Below are positions 45,413-56,934 of a DNA stretch of 64,000 nucleotides, one piece after another. Source of the DNA: Chrysoporthe austroafricana (lineage: Eukaryota; Ascomycota; Sordariomycetes; Diaporthales; Cryphonectriaceae); NCBI GenBank assembly GCA_001051155.2, contig JYIP02000008.1, forward strand, positions 248,001 to 312,000. Direction: 5' to 3'. The first letter of the stretch is position 1. Each line of letters begins with the position of its first letter. A model generated the notes under the pieces. That model saw nothing but the letters and a program-made list of their open reading frames with translations, was not told where the DNA came from and ran no database searches. Both the position numbers and the translations under genes were made by a program.

Positions 45413-46446
45413 GACCGGGCAGCCTGGCAACTGAGGCGCTGCGAGAGGCAGTGAGACGTCCCCACAGTGGAAGAGGAGGGGTCTCTGACGCCCTCGAGTA
45501 ATGGGAACCCACCAGAGATGTGCCCTGTTGTAATGCTTATCATGACATCGTACATCGGTCTTGGGGTGGGGAGGGATCCTCGCCTGCTCATCGCTTGGGT
45601 AGCAGCGGTATGGCTTACTCGAGCCTCACCGCAACTAAAGACATTTTATTATCCGTCCCCTTCGCGAGGCTGAGCAAACGTGACTGCTGTGGACCGCCGA
45701 AGAGGTCGTGTCATAGCACCTCCTCGGCACTGGCTGGGACGCGCCAAGTGCCGGAGTGTGGCCCAGCCGGTTGCGGACTGATGAGCGGCTGCTCCTCAAC
45801 AATTCGGGGCTGAGCTCTGTTGGTTGAGAAACTCCGGGGAATCGGGAGGACACCGGCTAACAGATTTACCCGCCAGCCCCGCCTCGGTGTGATAGCCAGA
45901 TACCCGACGAGGCCCGACGCCCCATCGGGGCATTAATCGGACGTTTGCTACGTAACCATAGCACCGTAGCACCCAGTCGACCTTCCTCGTGGCAGGCCTT
46001 CGTATCGACGCTGGTGCTGCGGATTGATAATCTGCCACAGCAGAGTAGCCAACACATTCCCACCCCCCCACCTCTTCTTCCTCCTCCTGCTTCCTCCCTC
46101 CCTCCCATATTCTCCAAGAGTCGAATCTCTTCCCACAATCCTGTACCATCACCTCGTCGCTATGGGTACTTCCTGATCTGCGTCCGCGCCCAGGTCTCCT
46201 CGCCTGATCCCTTTTGGGATCACAACTTGCTCCCCGCACCGCGCCGCGCCGGGTATCTTTACCCGCGCACCGTTCTCAGTCGGTTCCCGCACGAACAACG
46301 CACCGCCCGCGCCTGGTGCCATCCTATAGCATCGCGACCCCTTTTCCCCGGAGATCTCGGAGCAGAAGGCAAGCCTTCGCACCTGCACCCGCACCCGCGT
46401 CACAATTCCTGCCGCCAGTCCTTTCGCGTAGTCTTCACATCTTAAC
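45413..46446. other. Intergenic, no gene seen
   Basis: About 1 kb of 3' region of the FAD oxidase and leader of the adenylate kinase gene. Pyrimidine-rich tracts near 46060-46110 and 46370-46440 are typical of fungal promoters close to transcription starts. Confidence 0.45.
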
Positions 46447-47324
46447 ATGAGGCTCAGGAAGGCAGCACGCGTCATTCTGGTCGGAGCACCTGGGGTCGGG
46501 AAGGGCACACAGTCCGAGAGGTTGCTACAGCGGTTCCCACAGCTGCAGTCCATCTCCTCCGGAGACCTGCTGCGATGGAACGTCAGGAACAAGACCGCGC
46601 TTGGTGAGTAACCCTGTCGCCCCTCGGCCGGGCTCCGGACGTCGCACGCGCGTCATCGTTGCTGACATGACGTCGTACCACAGGCATCCAGGTCGAGCAG
46701 ACCCTCAAGGCCGGCGGCCTCGTCTCTGACGGCATCATCCTGCGCCTGATCAATAACGAGCTGACCAAGCGCGGCTGGCTGGGGCGGCCCCCGGTCATGA
46801 CCCTGCAGTCCTCCGCCATCGGCCCCGAGGGCGAGACGTTCCCCTCCCACGACAACGAGATGGCCATGTTCATGTCCACATCCCGCCGGAATATTGGCCG
46901 CCCCTCCGACGACCCCTCCGCGTCGTTCCTCCTGGATGGCTTCCCGCGCACGGCCACGCAGGCGGGCCAGCTCGACGGTCTGGTGCCCATCAACCTGGCG
47001 GTGTCGATCAAGACGCCCTTCGAGGTGATCCTGGAGCGGATCTCCGGGCGGTGGGTGCACGAGCCGTCGGGGAGGGTGTACAACACCACGTTCAACCCGC
47101 CCAAGGTGGCCGGGAGGGACGACATCACCGGCGAGCCGCTGGTCCGGAGGGCCGATGACGACGAGGAGACATACCGGACCCGGTTCAGGAAGTTCCAGGA
47201 GGCTAGCGAGCCGCTACTGGAGCACTACGCCCGCAAGGGCGTGCTGTACGAGGTGGAGGGGATGAGCAGCGATGAGATCAGCCCGAAGCTGTTCGAGGAG
47301 TTCGAGAAGCGGTTCTGCGAGTAA
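46447..47324 (+). CDS. ADK2: Mitochondrial GTP:AMP phosphotransferase (adenylate kinase 2/3 type)
   Basis: This enzyme recharges AMP with GTP or ITP in the mitochondrial matrix. Exons 46447-46603 and 46684-47324 (intron 80 nt, GTGAGT...ACAG) give 265 residues. The P-loop GAPGVGKGTQ is at 13-22, then SSGDLLRWNV, the AMP-binding LLDGFPRTATQAGQLD, and the lid domain GRWVHEPSGRVYNTTFNPPKVAGRDDITGEPLVRRADD. The lid lacks the four-Cys zinc site and has the VYN-x-NPPK form of long-type eukaryotic kinases. The short basic start MRLRKAARV serves as an uncleaved import signal in this family. An insert of about 25 residues before the AMP site (LQSSAIGPEGETFPSHDNEMAMF and following) is longer than in yeast Adk2; it reads as coding. 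Confidence 0.92.
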
Positions 47325-48817
47325 GATTCCACGTGGGCCGGCGCGGGACTGCGGGACTGCGGGACTACGCGGCTTAGCGACTGCGAGCCAGCTTAAGCTT
47401 TGGCAGAGGGCAACCTGGGAGGGGGAGGGGCGGTGACTCAACATCTCGGGCGTTTTGGGGGGCAAAGGGGACCGAAGTGCTCGGTCCGCCTTGATGGTTG
47501 TCTGCAGGAGGACTCCTCTGTGCTTGGCGTATTACTCTTTTTACCGCTGTGTAGTCGTGCTTGACCGCCACTGCTTCATTTGTAAGATGGACTATATATG
47601 TATTCCTGGAAAAAAAATGTATCTGAGACATGTCTTTGCCAGGGTTGCTCTCAGTAAGTCAGGTTCGTGCATAAGAACCCAGTAGTGTGCCTGCATCATC
47701 CGTCCGCACCTCTGCACGGTCCCGTTTTAGAGTATCTAGGTAAGATCCAGCGGTTCATAAACGCCCTCCGCACCCAGAGTTTCAAAGGCTCTGGATCTGT
47801 CAGGGTCATGTGCACATGTTGACTCGATTGGCACAGGATGCAGGCCTCCTACATGATGGCTTGCATCCAACGGAGAATCTGCAGGTTTGTTCCACTGCAG
47901 CTACATTCAAGCAAAAAATACGGCTCAACCTACAGAGACTATTCACCTAGAATCACTATAAGATAAAAGCTGGACAAGCTTCCCCTGATTATCATGCAAG
48001 GAGCACATCTCTCCTCTGGCCAAAGCTCACCTCTCAAGATCACCCCCCAACCTGAGCCTGCATGGCAGGACTTAGCGAGACGACCCCTCCAGGCTCAGGC
48101 CTTATAGAAGCGCTACTGGGTACAGTGCCGGTGACAGGGGGCAGACAGGCCCCATCGATAAGCGATAAGACACCCCTGGCCCCTGTCCCAGTCTGGGGTA
48201 TCCAGTAAAGTCCAGCATATCAGCTGCAAACGAAAGAACTTTTTACTTGCGCCGGGGAACCAGGCAGGACCGGCGCCGATGTCCTCACCCGGAAAAATCG
48301 CGAATCCAGTCGCCGTTTGACTTTCAACCCGTTGTCGTCCCCTCCTCGCTGTCGATTTTGACGTCGCCTTCGTTTCTCATCCCTACATCCCGTCGTCGAC
48401 TGGATAGTGGTGCAATACAACAACGGGCACCCCCTTGGCCGGTTGCACTCGTGGGTGATACCTCGGCCTACAGCATCCTTTGGGCCTTTTACAGGTGTGC
48501 ACAGAGACACCCTGTGTGGCTGTACGAACCCGCCAAGACTTTCCTTTTCCCTCACAACCAGGGCCTCGAAATAAGTTCCTCAGTGAGTTCTCATTGACAA
48601 GCTATGTTTGTGGACGACATCCTCTTCTTTCACATCACATTCTATCGTCCCTTGGATTTCTTGGATGAAAATACCCAGGATGGGCACTGCTGTGCGGTTT
48701 CATATTTGCTGGGCCACGGCGAGACAGCCTGTGCAAATAGCGCATCTAATGCTGAGCACTGCTGACAATGGACGCTTGCAGTTTGAGAGCACCAGCATTG
48801 GATAGACTTCGGGCATC
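47325..48817. other. Intergenic, promoter side of ADE4
   Basis: About 1.5 kb. A triple direct repeat of GCGGGACT-like sequence lies at 47341-47366 just after the adenylate kinase stop. A TGACTC word (Bas1/Gcn4-type core) occurs at 47820-47825, far from the start of ADE4. No gene seen. Confidence 0.4.
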
Positions 48818-51003
48818 ATGTGTGGGATCATAGGTCTAATCCTCGGCCACTGGGAGGACCAGTCTGGCCAGAATGTTGCAGCACAGGATCTTCATGAGGC
48901 TCTCTACTACTTGCAGCACCGAGGACAAGATGCGGCCGGCATCGCAACCTGCAGCACAGGTGGTAGGATGTACGAGCCACCCGTTCTCCCCGCCCCCGTC
49001 CCTCTTGGGGCTCTGGACACTAATGCGGGTTGTACAGATACCAGTGCAAGGGAAACGGCATGGCGGGTCACGTCTTCAAGAACGGAGAGCGCGTCCTCGA
49101 CCTGCCCGGCTTCATGGGCATCGGGCACCTGAGATACCCGACTGCCGGCACAAGTATGTCCTTGCGTACTAACCGTTCGCCGTGGGAGACTCGCTGCTGA
49201 CGCTGGTCTCGAATAGGTGCGAGTGCCGAAGCCCAGCCGTTCTACGTCAACAGCCCCTACGGCATCTGCTTTGCGCACAACGGCAACCTTGTCAACGCCC
49301 CCGAGCTCAGGGAATTCTTGGATAAGGTCGCGCACAGACACATCAGCAAGTGTCCTACTTCTCCTACTCACTCTTCTCCCATCTCCCCCACTCCTGTCTT
49401 CCATCAGAAGACTCCCACCCCGACTACCACTCTTGTCAGCCCCTTCACGCTTCTCAGGATCCCATCTACCTCCTGCAGGGAGGCTGAGGAGCCCGTCGGA
49501 GATCTTCCCAAACCCATCTGTCCTTTCCACTTTCACAAGACTCTTCCGGTTTCAAACAAGGCTAACACGCTGCCCTCCCCTAAAGACACGGACTCAGACA
49601 GCGAGTTGATGCTCAACATCTTCGCAAATGAGCTCAACGAGACCGGTAAGGCACGTGTCAACCAGGAGGATATCTTTAGTGCCCTGTCTCGGATGTACGG
49701 GCGTTGCCGCGGAGGCTATGCCTGCGTGGCCATGGTGGCTGGCTTTGGAATCCTCGGCTTCCGCGACCCTGACGGCATCCGGCCCCTTGCTCTGGGCTCG
49801 AGACCGTCCGCCGACAAGGAGGGCGCCACGGATTACATGTTCGCCTCGGAGTCCGTCGCCCTCAAGCAACTGGGCTACAGCAACATCCGCGACATCCTGC
49901 CCGGCGAGGCCTGCTTTATACGCAAGGGTTATGAGCCCGCCTTCCGCCAGGTTCAGGAGCAGAAGTCCTACAGCCCCGACATTTTCGAATACGTTTACTT
50001 CGCCCGCCCGGACAGCATCATCGACGGCATACCCGTTCACGGCGCACGCCAGAAGATGGGCTATAGGCTGGCCGACAAAATCCTGCATACCCTGGGCGAG
50101 GATGCCGTCAAGGAGATTGACGTCGTCATCCCCATCCCCGAGACGTCCAACACCTCCGCCGCTACCGCCGCCGAGCGCCTGCAGAAGCCCTACTCGATGG
50201 GCTTCGTCAAGAACCGCTACGTGTTCCGGACGTTCATCATGCCCGGCCAGAAGGCGAGGCAGAAGAGCGTGCGCCGCAAGCTGAGCGCGATGGACTCCGA
50301 GTTTAAGGATCGCTGTGTGCTGCTGATCGACGACAGCATTGTGCGCGGAACGACGAGTAGAGAGATAGTGTCCATGGCTCGTGAGGCCGGCGCGCGCAAG
50401 GTTATATTTGCGAGCTGCGCGCCGCCTATCACGCACCCTCATATCTAGTGAGACCTCCTGCATCCTCCCGTCCCCCCCCCTCTCAGTCACCTAAGCCTGC
50501 TGACCCTCGTCTCCCAGCGGCATCGACCTCGCCTCCCCCAGCGAGCTCATCGCCCACGAGCGCGACCGCTTCGACATCGCCAAGCACATCGGCGCCGACG
50601 AGGTCATCTACCAGGAGCTGGACGACCTCAAGGCCTGCTGCGCGGAGCTGTCGCCCCGCCCGGCGCAGGACTTCGAGGTCGGCGTCTTCTGCGGCAAGTA
50701 CATCACATCCGTGCCCGAGGGCTACTTCGAGCACCTCGACGCGCTCCGCGGCAAGGCGCGCAGCAGCGCGCCCGCTGCCGGCGGCCCCACGCAGACGGCC
50801 AACGGGGGCGCCGTCCTGCAGGGCAAGAGCGGTGCCGCGAACGGTGGCACTGCGAACGGCAACGGGCTCCAGCAGGTGGCGTCGCCTGCGGATCGGGAGG
50901 ACATTAGGTACGCTGATCCTGACTAGTGTGACTGGTTGCCAGGTAAATTTGCTGACAGGATTCTAGCATCCACAACCTTGCCAATGATCCTCAGAGACGT
51001 TAG
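48818..51003 (+). CDS. ADE4: Amidophosphoribosyltransferase, first step of purine synthesis
   Basis: The enzyme makes 5-phosphoribosylamine from PRPP and glutamine. Six exons: 48818-48969, 49038-49153, 49217-49351, 49586-50447, 50518-50907 and 50967-51003, giving 563 residues. Cys2 (MCGIIG) is the glutaminase nucleophile after removal of Met. The glutaminase domain continues with [26 protein letters not shown] and [17 protein letters not shown]. The transferase part has [26 protein letters not shown] and the PRPP loop [17 protein letters not shown]. Only the spliced frame restores each motif. Intron 3 (234 nt) is a multiple of three and stop-free; its donor GTCCTA is weak. Near the C-terminus an Ala/Gly/Asn-rich stretch of about 50 residues, absent from yeast Ade4, precedes the ending [13 protein letters not shown]. 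It is a soluble cytosolic enzyme, normally inhibited by purine nucleotides. Confidence 0.94.
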
Positions 51004-52367
51004 GGCCGAAATCTCTTGACCGCTTCTGACGACTATTCATCAAGTAGATGAGATCGTCTGGTGCGCGTCTTTTGGCTAGCAGGGGATCCCACCACGTGTA
51101 GATTGGCTTCAGACTAGGTGGATGTCCTTTCAGAGTGAGGTTGGAAAGACACAGCCCTTTAGAGGACACAAGGGATGCTCACGCGATCGAACGCAGTAGT
51201 TGGATGGTGGCACTTCTTTGAGGTGCATGCTGAGGCGTGCTCAGCCAATTTACAGGACCACACTTAGACAACACGCCTGGTGGCGGTTTTCATCACCACC
51301 GTCGACGCTCTTCTTTTCTTTACCTGCATTGTGGGGCATGGTCTGGTCCAGTAAGGGATAGACAAAAGCGGCGTGGGCCTTCGGTACCGTGTACGGGTGC
51401 ATACCATAGAAAGGGTGAATAGAACGCAGGCACTTGGGCTAGAGGGGCAGATCTCACCAGGTGACGGCCGCTCGGTGGCGGTTTTGACGACGACTCCTTG
51501 TCCACTATCAAAACGTGCGGTAGCGAAGTAGAGCAGCCTGGAAGAGCATATCGACAGGCGGGTGAACGTGGTCCGGGTTCTGGGCTTGCCTTATTGTACC
51601 CTCGACTCAGAGCTGTAATCTGTCTCACCTCGGCGCCTGTGAACGAACATGTCTTCGAGGTCGAGAGAGTTGCTGGAAGATCTTAAGTCGATGCCGTGGA
51701 TTCATCTCCGACCCGCCCGTGTGCCCTGCGCATGAGGTTCAGCGAGGACCACAGCGTGTGTAGTTGCAAGGCACTCTCACCATCGCCTTGAGAACAACAA
51801 TCCCTCGAGATTCTTGCCGGAGATATTTGAGGTGGGATGCGTACCGGCTGGTCGACAGCCACGCGGGGGTTATCTTAACATGTAGACGGAGTTTGTACAA
51901 CTTTTTGGCCAGTAATTGAGAGACCGCTACGATACATCAGTTGCCGCCTTCTCTAGGTCTACCTGATACGATATCCTTCGCTTAGTGTATGCCTCGCGTG
52001 AGGAATGCCTAACAGACCGCACGAGAAGCTTTCTAAGATGATGCCTCTCTACGTCTGGACTCGGCTTCTTCTGCACATCTCGACCATTCCCGCACGTCTA
52101 CCTCACGTTTGCTTGTAGACACAATGTTACATAATATACAAATTGGTATTACACTATCCATGAACGCCTCGCTATGACGTCGACATCGTAATCATAAAGC
52201 CACCATTTTTTGTGAGAAGAATTCGTCTCCCGCCTAAAGGGCAAAGTCTCCAGTGAAACCCACCAGAGATGCCCCCATCTGCCTCCTTCATGAGAGAGAG
52301 GCCTGCCGCGGAAGAAAATAGAACAATCCGTTCCTGAGAGAGAAAAAAAAAAAGGCGGGAACACGCT
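51004..52367. other. Convergent 3' regions of ADE4 and GCN5
   Basis: The sequence GGTGGCGGTTTT occurs twice (51279-51290 and 51474-51485). A run of A at 52343-52353 lies just 3' of the GCN5 stop. No gene seen. Confidence 0.45.
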
Positions 52368-54735
52368 TCACTTCTTGGAAGCGTACTCCTCCTCGTAGTG
52401 GCTCCACTCGGGAATCTCGCGAATCTTGGACCACATGAACTTCTCAAGCTTGTTGGCCATCTTCGTATACGGCGTTCCCTCGCTATTGTACTGCCGACAG
52501 TTCTTGAAGATGAGCATGGCATCCTTGAGGAAGTCCTCCGGGGAGGGGTACTGATCCATCTCGAGCTTCTGCTCCATCGTGGACAGGTCCATCGGCTCCT
52601 TGATCACCTCATAGTAGTCTTGGACTTCATCCCGATTGACCGGCACTAGGAAGGGCCAGGCGCTCTGGTGGTTCTGCATGGCGTTCAGCAGGTGGAGGAG
52701 CTGATTGTAGTTGGCACCGCGCCGTGGTTGGCGGGCCAGCTCGTCCATCTCCGGAGACCAGCCCGAGTTCTTGATGGCCTCGATCTTCATGGGGTCGATA
52801 GGCATGACGCCGTTCTTCCACTGCTTAGGTGGCGGGTGGATGACGTGGGACTTCGAGAAGGCTCGGATCTTGGCCATGACAGCCTCTTTCTGCTTGAGCA
52901 GCATGCGGCCGCTCTCGAGGTAGCGGACTCGAGGCAGCATGGTGCACTGCATTATGGTTCCGCCCTCATAATCCTTGATGTAGCCCATCCAGACAGACTT
53001 GTCGAGGGTGATCTCCTTAGTGAAACCCTGCTTCTTGAAGTAGCCAATGGCGTAGTTGTCGGCATAGGTCAGAAAGTGCATGACGGGGCTCGTGGCTTTG
53101 ACGTAGTCCTTCAGGTGTGCCATCATGTGCGCACCGTAGCCCTTGACCTGCTGGTCCGAAGAGACGGCACAGAAGACAATTTCGGCAAACTGCCGGTCCT
53201 TAAACGGCCTGAAGGTGATGCCACCCACGACTTCGAGAGGCTTCTTGACGATTGCTATCGACAAGTGGGTCCTGTCGTAGACGAGGCGCGCAATATAGTC
53301 CTTCGGCATCTTAGGCAGCTGTTTCTGAAAGATGCATTTGAGGCCAGTCAAGATGATCAGGCTCTCGCGCTCGTTGTCATTGTTCACAACGCGGAACTCA
53401 ATCTCGCCATTGCGCTCCTCGATAACGGCGCCCTGGGAACAAAGTTAGTGATATCCCTCTAGAGTACGCCAGGGAAATGGGAGGAGGGTTGATAATACCT
53501 TCTCAGGGAAGGGGATGGCAGGCACCTTGGGCTGCTTAGGCTCTTCAGGCTCCGCCGAGTCGTCATGCTTAATGCGCTTAGCAGCAACAGGAGACTCAGG
53601 GTCTTCACTGGCCTTTCGCTTGCCCTCTGTAGTTCATGTCAGTTTGTTCCACTTTCACGAGGGCCTATCACTGGTAACATACTGTCCACATGCATCTTGT
53701 CCGATTCAACGTCGCTGATCGTCAGTGAAGCGATAGACAGTGACTCGTGTGCGAGATTGGCCACCGAAGTTGCACTCGATGTATCTCGCACAGCTCGTGG
53801 ACTGGCGGGGGATGAATTGACTGCCGGCGGTGTGCCAGATGGAGACCCGGCAGCAGAGGTTATGGCCAGCGCGGGATCGGATGTAAGTACAGCAGCGGCT
53901 GGCTGAGGGACGTCCACAGGGGGTTCCGTCGTCTGGAACTCGACAGGTGGCGCCTTGGATGGGGAGGCGAGAGGCGTGCCCAAGACCAACGACTGCGCAA
54001 CTAGTCGGGGAGTTGTAGAACGATGAGGATGGGGATCGATCAGATGGCCTCTAGATGGCTCCTGAGACTTGGTAGCAGGTGTCTCTGTCTTGTCGGTTTG
54101 GAGAGTTGAACGGGGAGCCAAAATAGAGACGGTTGGCCTAGGACGGGGAGGTGCGTAGTTGCGAGCGACTGCGGCGGCTGATGCAGCAGTGGGTCTATGG
54201 TCAATCACTTCGGCCTTCCAGGCCAGCCAATCCTCGTCGTCGTCAGGTACACCACCCTTGGAAGGGCCAGCAACGGTCTGGGAAGGCCTGGGTGGGAGGG
54301 TGTTCGGGCCAACTCCAGTGTTGCGGTGTGGCAGACTATGGGTAGAAGGACCGGGTTGAACGGAACCCGAGGTGCGTGTGAAAGAGGTAGATGGGTGGTC
54401 GGGATAACGGGGCGCGGTCGACTGAGCGTAGTTGGGTGGATAAGGACCGGTAGGAGCTTGAGGAGTCGGCGTGTAGTTCACAGCACCACGAGGGGCGTAG
54501 CTCTGCTGGTAGGGATTGTAGGGCTGTGACGAGGATGTATTGGGTGGGAATGGGCTCAAAGACGACGCACTCGATGGAGCGAGAGGCGACGAGGATGGGT
54601 TCGAGGACGATGGATGGGAGGAGGGGTGAGGACGTGACGGTGCTCGGTGCTGGCGCTGATTGCGTCGCTGCTGAGCTTGTGGCCGTCGTTGCTCTCGTAT
54701 CTGTGGCTGTCCTGTATTCTGCGGCGGCGGGGGCG

Positions 54736-54766
<31 letters not shown>

Positions 54767-54931
54767 CTGTTGTTGCTGCTGCTGCTGTTGTTGTCGTTCG
54801 CGCCACTCCCTGGCCTGCCGAAGCTGATCCTCGACGGTGCCTGAGAAGTTGCTGAGTGGTGGAAGTCCAGGACCGTTGTAACCAGAAGCGCCGCGCGAGC
54901 CAGGGAAGCCGCGTCGGGAAGGATCCGCCAT
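52368..54931 (-). CDS. GCN5: Histone acetyltransferase GCN5 with long poly-Q N-terminal extension
   Basis: Gcn5 acetylates histone H3 in SAGA. Exons 54931-53683, 53626-53499 and 53432-52368 (introns GTATGT...CTACAG and GTATTA...CCCAG) give 813 residues. The acetyltransferase domain begins at [27 protein letters not shown]; the catalytic Glu is Glu543 in QFAEIVF, and the acetyl-CoA loop is [11 protein letters not shown] (553-563). The bromodomain (about 714-809) has [28 protein letters not shown] and the acetyl-lysine Asn in NCRQYNS. The first 416 codons are disordered: about 20 Gln (from residue 47), then Pro/Ser/Gln-rich sequence. They read in frame and without stop into the Gcn5 exon at [12 protein letters not shown] shorter protein could start at that internal Met, so the extension might belong to a separate gene; I judge one gene more likely. 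Confidence 0.85.
54735..54793 (-). repeat. CAG/CAA (Gln) trinucleotide repeat in GCN5
   Basis: A mixed GCT/GTT array on the plus strand, encoding about 20 consecutive Gln on the minus strand, flanked by a CCG/CCC proline run. Confidence 0.9.
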
Positions 54932-55313
54932 CTTGAGCAAACAGGCGCGCGGAAACCGGCCCAGATAGCCGCTGAGTGGGGAATAGGTGGAGGCGCTAAC
55001 AGAGCCCTGGTCGCACTGAGCACGTGCTAAGGTACATAGAAGCAGTGAAGAATGTGGCCCGAGCGTCCTGTCTATCGATAAGGAGTGACAAGGGGCCACG
55101 AAGCTGCCAGGTGGTGAAGTTGAGTTGAAGACAGCTTCGTTGTTGTGGTTTGGAACGCGTCAGCGACAATCAAAAAACAACAGCACAGAAAAAAGTTGAC
55201 CACCACGAGAAAGCAGAGAGCTAGCTTCGAAGTGGCACCATCGTCGACAGAGCACAGACCATCACTACCATCACGTACATCAACCACCAAGCGACATCCT
55301 CTGATCTGGGCCC
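54932..55313. promoter_or_regulatory. Shared divergent promoter region of GCN5 and OST5
   Basis: The two start codons lie 382 nt apart on opposite strands, so both promoters and leaders must fit here. The plus-strand part near OST5 is rich in CACCA words. No defined site is claimed. Confidence 0.5.
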
Positions 55314-55686
55314 ATGGATTCCAAGCTGGTAGACGTCTGGGCAACCGCTGCGGGCAACCCTTTCCTACCAACGGTCGGCAAGAACACCCAGTTCCTCGTG
55401 GCCTTCGTCCTCCTGCTCTCCGGTCTCTCTCTCTTCGGCATCTTCGCCCTGAGTATGTCCAATTGGGTGGCAATTCCACCACAACGTTGTCTGTTTACGT
55501 GCTAATGGTGTCTCTAGACCGGTCTCTAGTCAACGTGCCCGTCATTGGTATCCCAGCCTCGCTGGCTCTTGCGTATGTCTGCCCTGACTCCCGCGGCTGT
55601 TCCACGAGCAACCTCCTTCTAACAAGTCAATCTATTGCAGGTTCGGGACCGTCTACATGTTCTGCGCGGTCGGCGTCTACGTCTAA
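55314..55686 (+). CDS. OST5: Oligosaccharyltransferase subunit OST5 (TMEM258-like)
   Basis: Ost5 is a small subunit of the ER oligosaccharyltransferase that N-glycosylates nascent proteins; it packs with Ost1. Exons 55314-55452, 55518-55572 and 55641-55686 give 79 residues, the normal size (yeast Ost5 has 86). Two membrane segments are visible, FLVAFVLLLSGLSLFGIFAL (28-47) and VIGIPASLALAFGTVYMFCAVGVYV, and the chain ends in the family-typical GVYV. The N-terminal segment NPFLPTVGKNTQF precedes the first helix. All three introns have canonical GTATGT-type or CTAG/GCAG borders and conserve frame, so this small gene is real although each exon alone is short. It is transcribed divergently from GCN5 and in line with RAD1. 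Confidence 0.88.
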
Positions 55687-55881
55687 GTTTCCCCCAACGC
55701 CCACATCATCTTCTGAGATACCCAGAGACCACGAGGTCGTAGCGAGCGGCTTCGGAGGCTGTACCATAGCAACAACATAAAACCAAATCATTCTCTGAAA
55801 ATTGCGCCCTGAATTCTGTGTATGAAATCCTCCCACCCTGTTCTGTTTGGCGATTTGCATTCCACCTTCCCACCCTCAATC

Positions 55882-56934
55882 ATGGCGGCTCCCAATCCGA
55901 CCCAGGTTGGGCCCCTCTTTCGGGCGGTTGCCAGCTCGACCAGGCCGATCCAGCAGCTGCTCAGGTGTATTACCTTCACGAACAAAGTCCACGTGGAAAT
56001 CGGCGAGGATACGATCAAGTTCGCAGGCGACCAGGCTCGAGTTATGCAAGGCAAGTCTGGCAGCTACGCTCCGGCGCATCCCCAACGCACGGGATGACGG
56101 ACTGACCACGTAATAGGCGTCGCGAGCTTGAACAAAGCTCTCTTCACCAACTTCACCCTCAATATCCCCCAAGATGAGGAGGATACTGAGGACGAAGCCG
56201 CCTATCCATCTTTCCAGATCTCCCTCGCCGCCTTTCTCGAGACGCTCCAGATCTTCGGCGCCTCCGACGCCGCGGCCCGCCAGGCCAAGGCAGAAGCAGA
56301 CCCCTACCGCAGCAACCTCCGTAACTACCGCCCCGACGCCTTCAGCAACCAGACCCTCGGCATGACTGGCACCTGCATCCTTTCGTACGCGGAGGAGGGT
56401 GGGCCGTTCAGCATCATTCTCGAGGAATCTGGCGTCCACACGACGTGCAACCTCACGACCTACCTCCCCGAGGCGCCCGAGGACATCCCGTTCGACAGGG
56501 ACGACATCGCCTTTAAGGTGATCATGCAGAGCCGGTGGCTCCTCGACGCGCTGCTCGAGATGACCCACTCCAGCCCGACGCGCCTGACGCTGATGGCGTG
56601 CAAGCAGGAGCCCTACCTGCGGCTCTCCTGCGCCGGGCCTCTGGGCGGGTCGAGCGTGGACTTCGCTAAGGGCCGGGACCTGCTCGAGACGTTCTCTGTG
56701 CGCGAGAGGTGGGTGCAGAGCTTCAAGTTCGACATGGTCAAGGCGGCCATCGACGCGATGCGCATCTCGAGCAAGGTCAGCCTGAGGGGCGACGGGCAGG
56801 GCGTGCTGAGTCTGCAGTTCATGGTGGAGACCGAGGGTAGCTGCGTCAATTTCCTTCTGTTCACGTTTGTGCCCTACGTTGCGCACGAGGACGATGAAGA
56901 TGATGACGAAGTTGCGGGCGTCCACGAGGAGTAG
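55882..56934 (+). CDS. DNA-damage checkpoint clamp subunit RAD1 (9-1-1 complex)
   Basis: Rad1 (fission yeast and human name; yeast Rad17) forms the PCNA-like Rad9-Hus1-Rad1 ring that activates the ATR/Mec1 kinase. Exons 55882-56050 and 56117-56934 give 328 residues. The intron is 66 nt and starts with GC (AG|GCAAGT), ending TAATAG, a GC-AG intron; with it the junction reads ARVMQ-GVASLNKALF, the expected clamp-fold order. Other family blocks: CITFTNKVHVEIGEDTIKF, AYPSFQISLAAFLETLQIFG, GGPFSIILEESGVHTTCNL, and VIMQSRWLLDALLEM. The C-terminal part VLSLQFMVETEGSCVNFLLFTFVP is the last strand pair, followed by a short acidic tail. A 356-codon open stretch lies antisense over the whole gene; this mirrors GC-biased codons. 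Confidence 0.92.

Noticed and set aside
47820..47825. TGACTC as a Bas1/Gcn4 site for ADE4
   Set aside because: It is a six-base match about 1 kb from the start codon; such matches are expected by chance.
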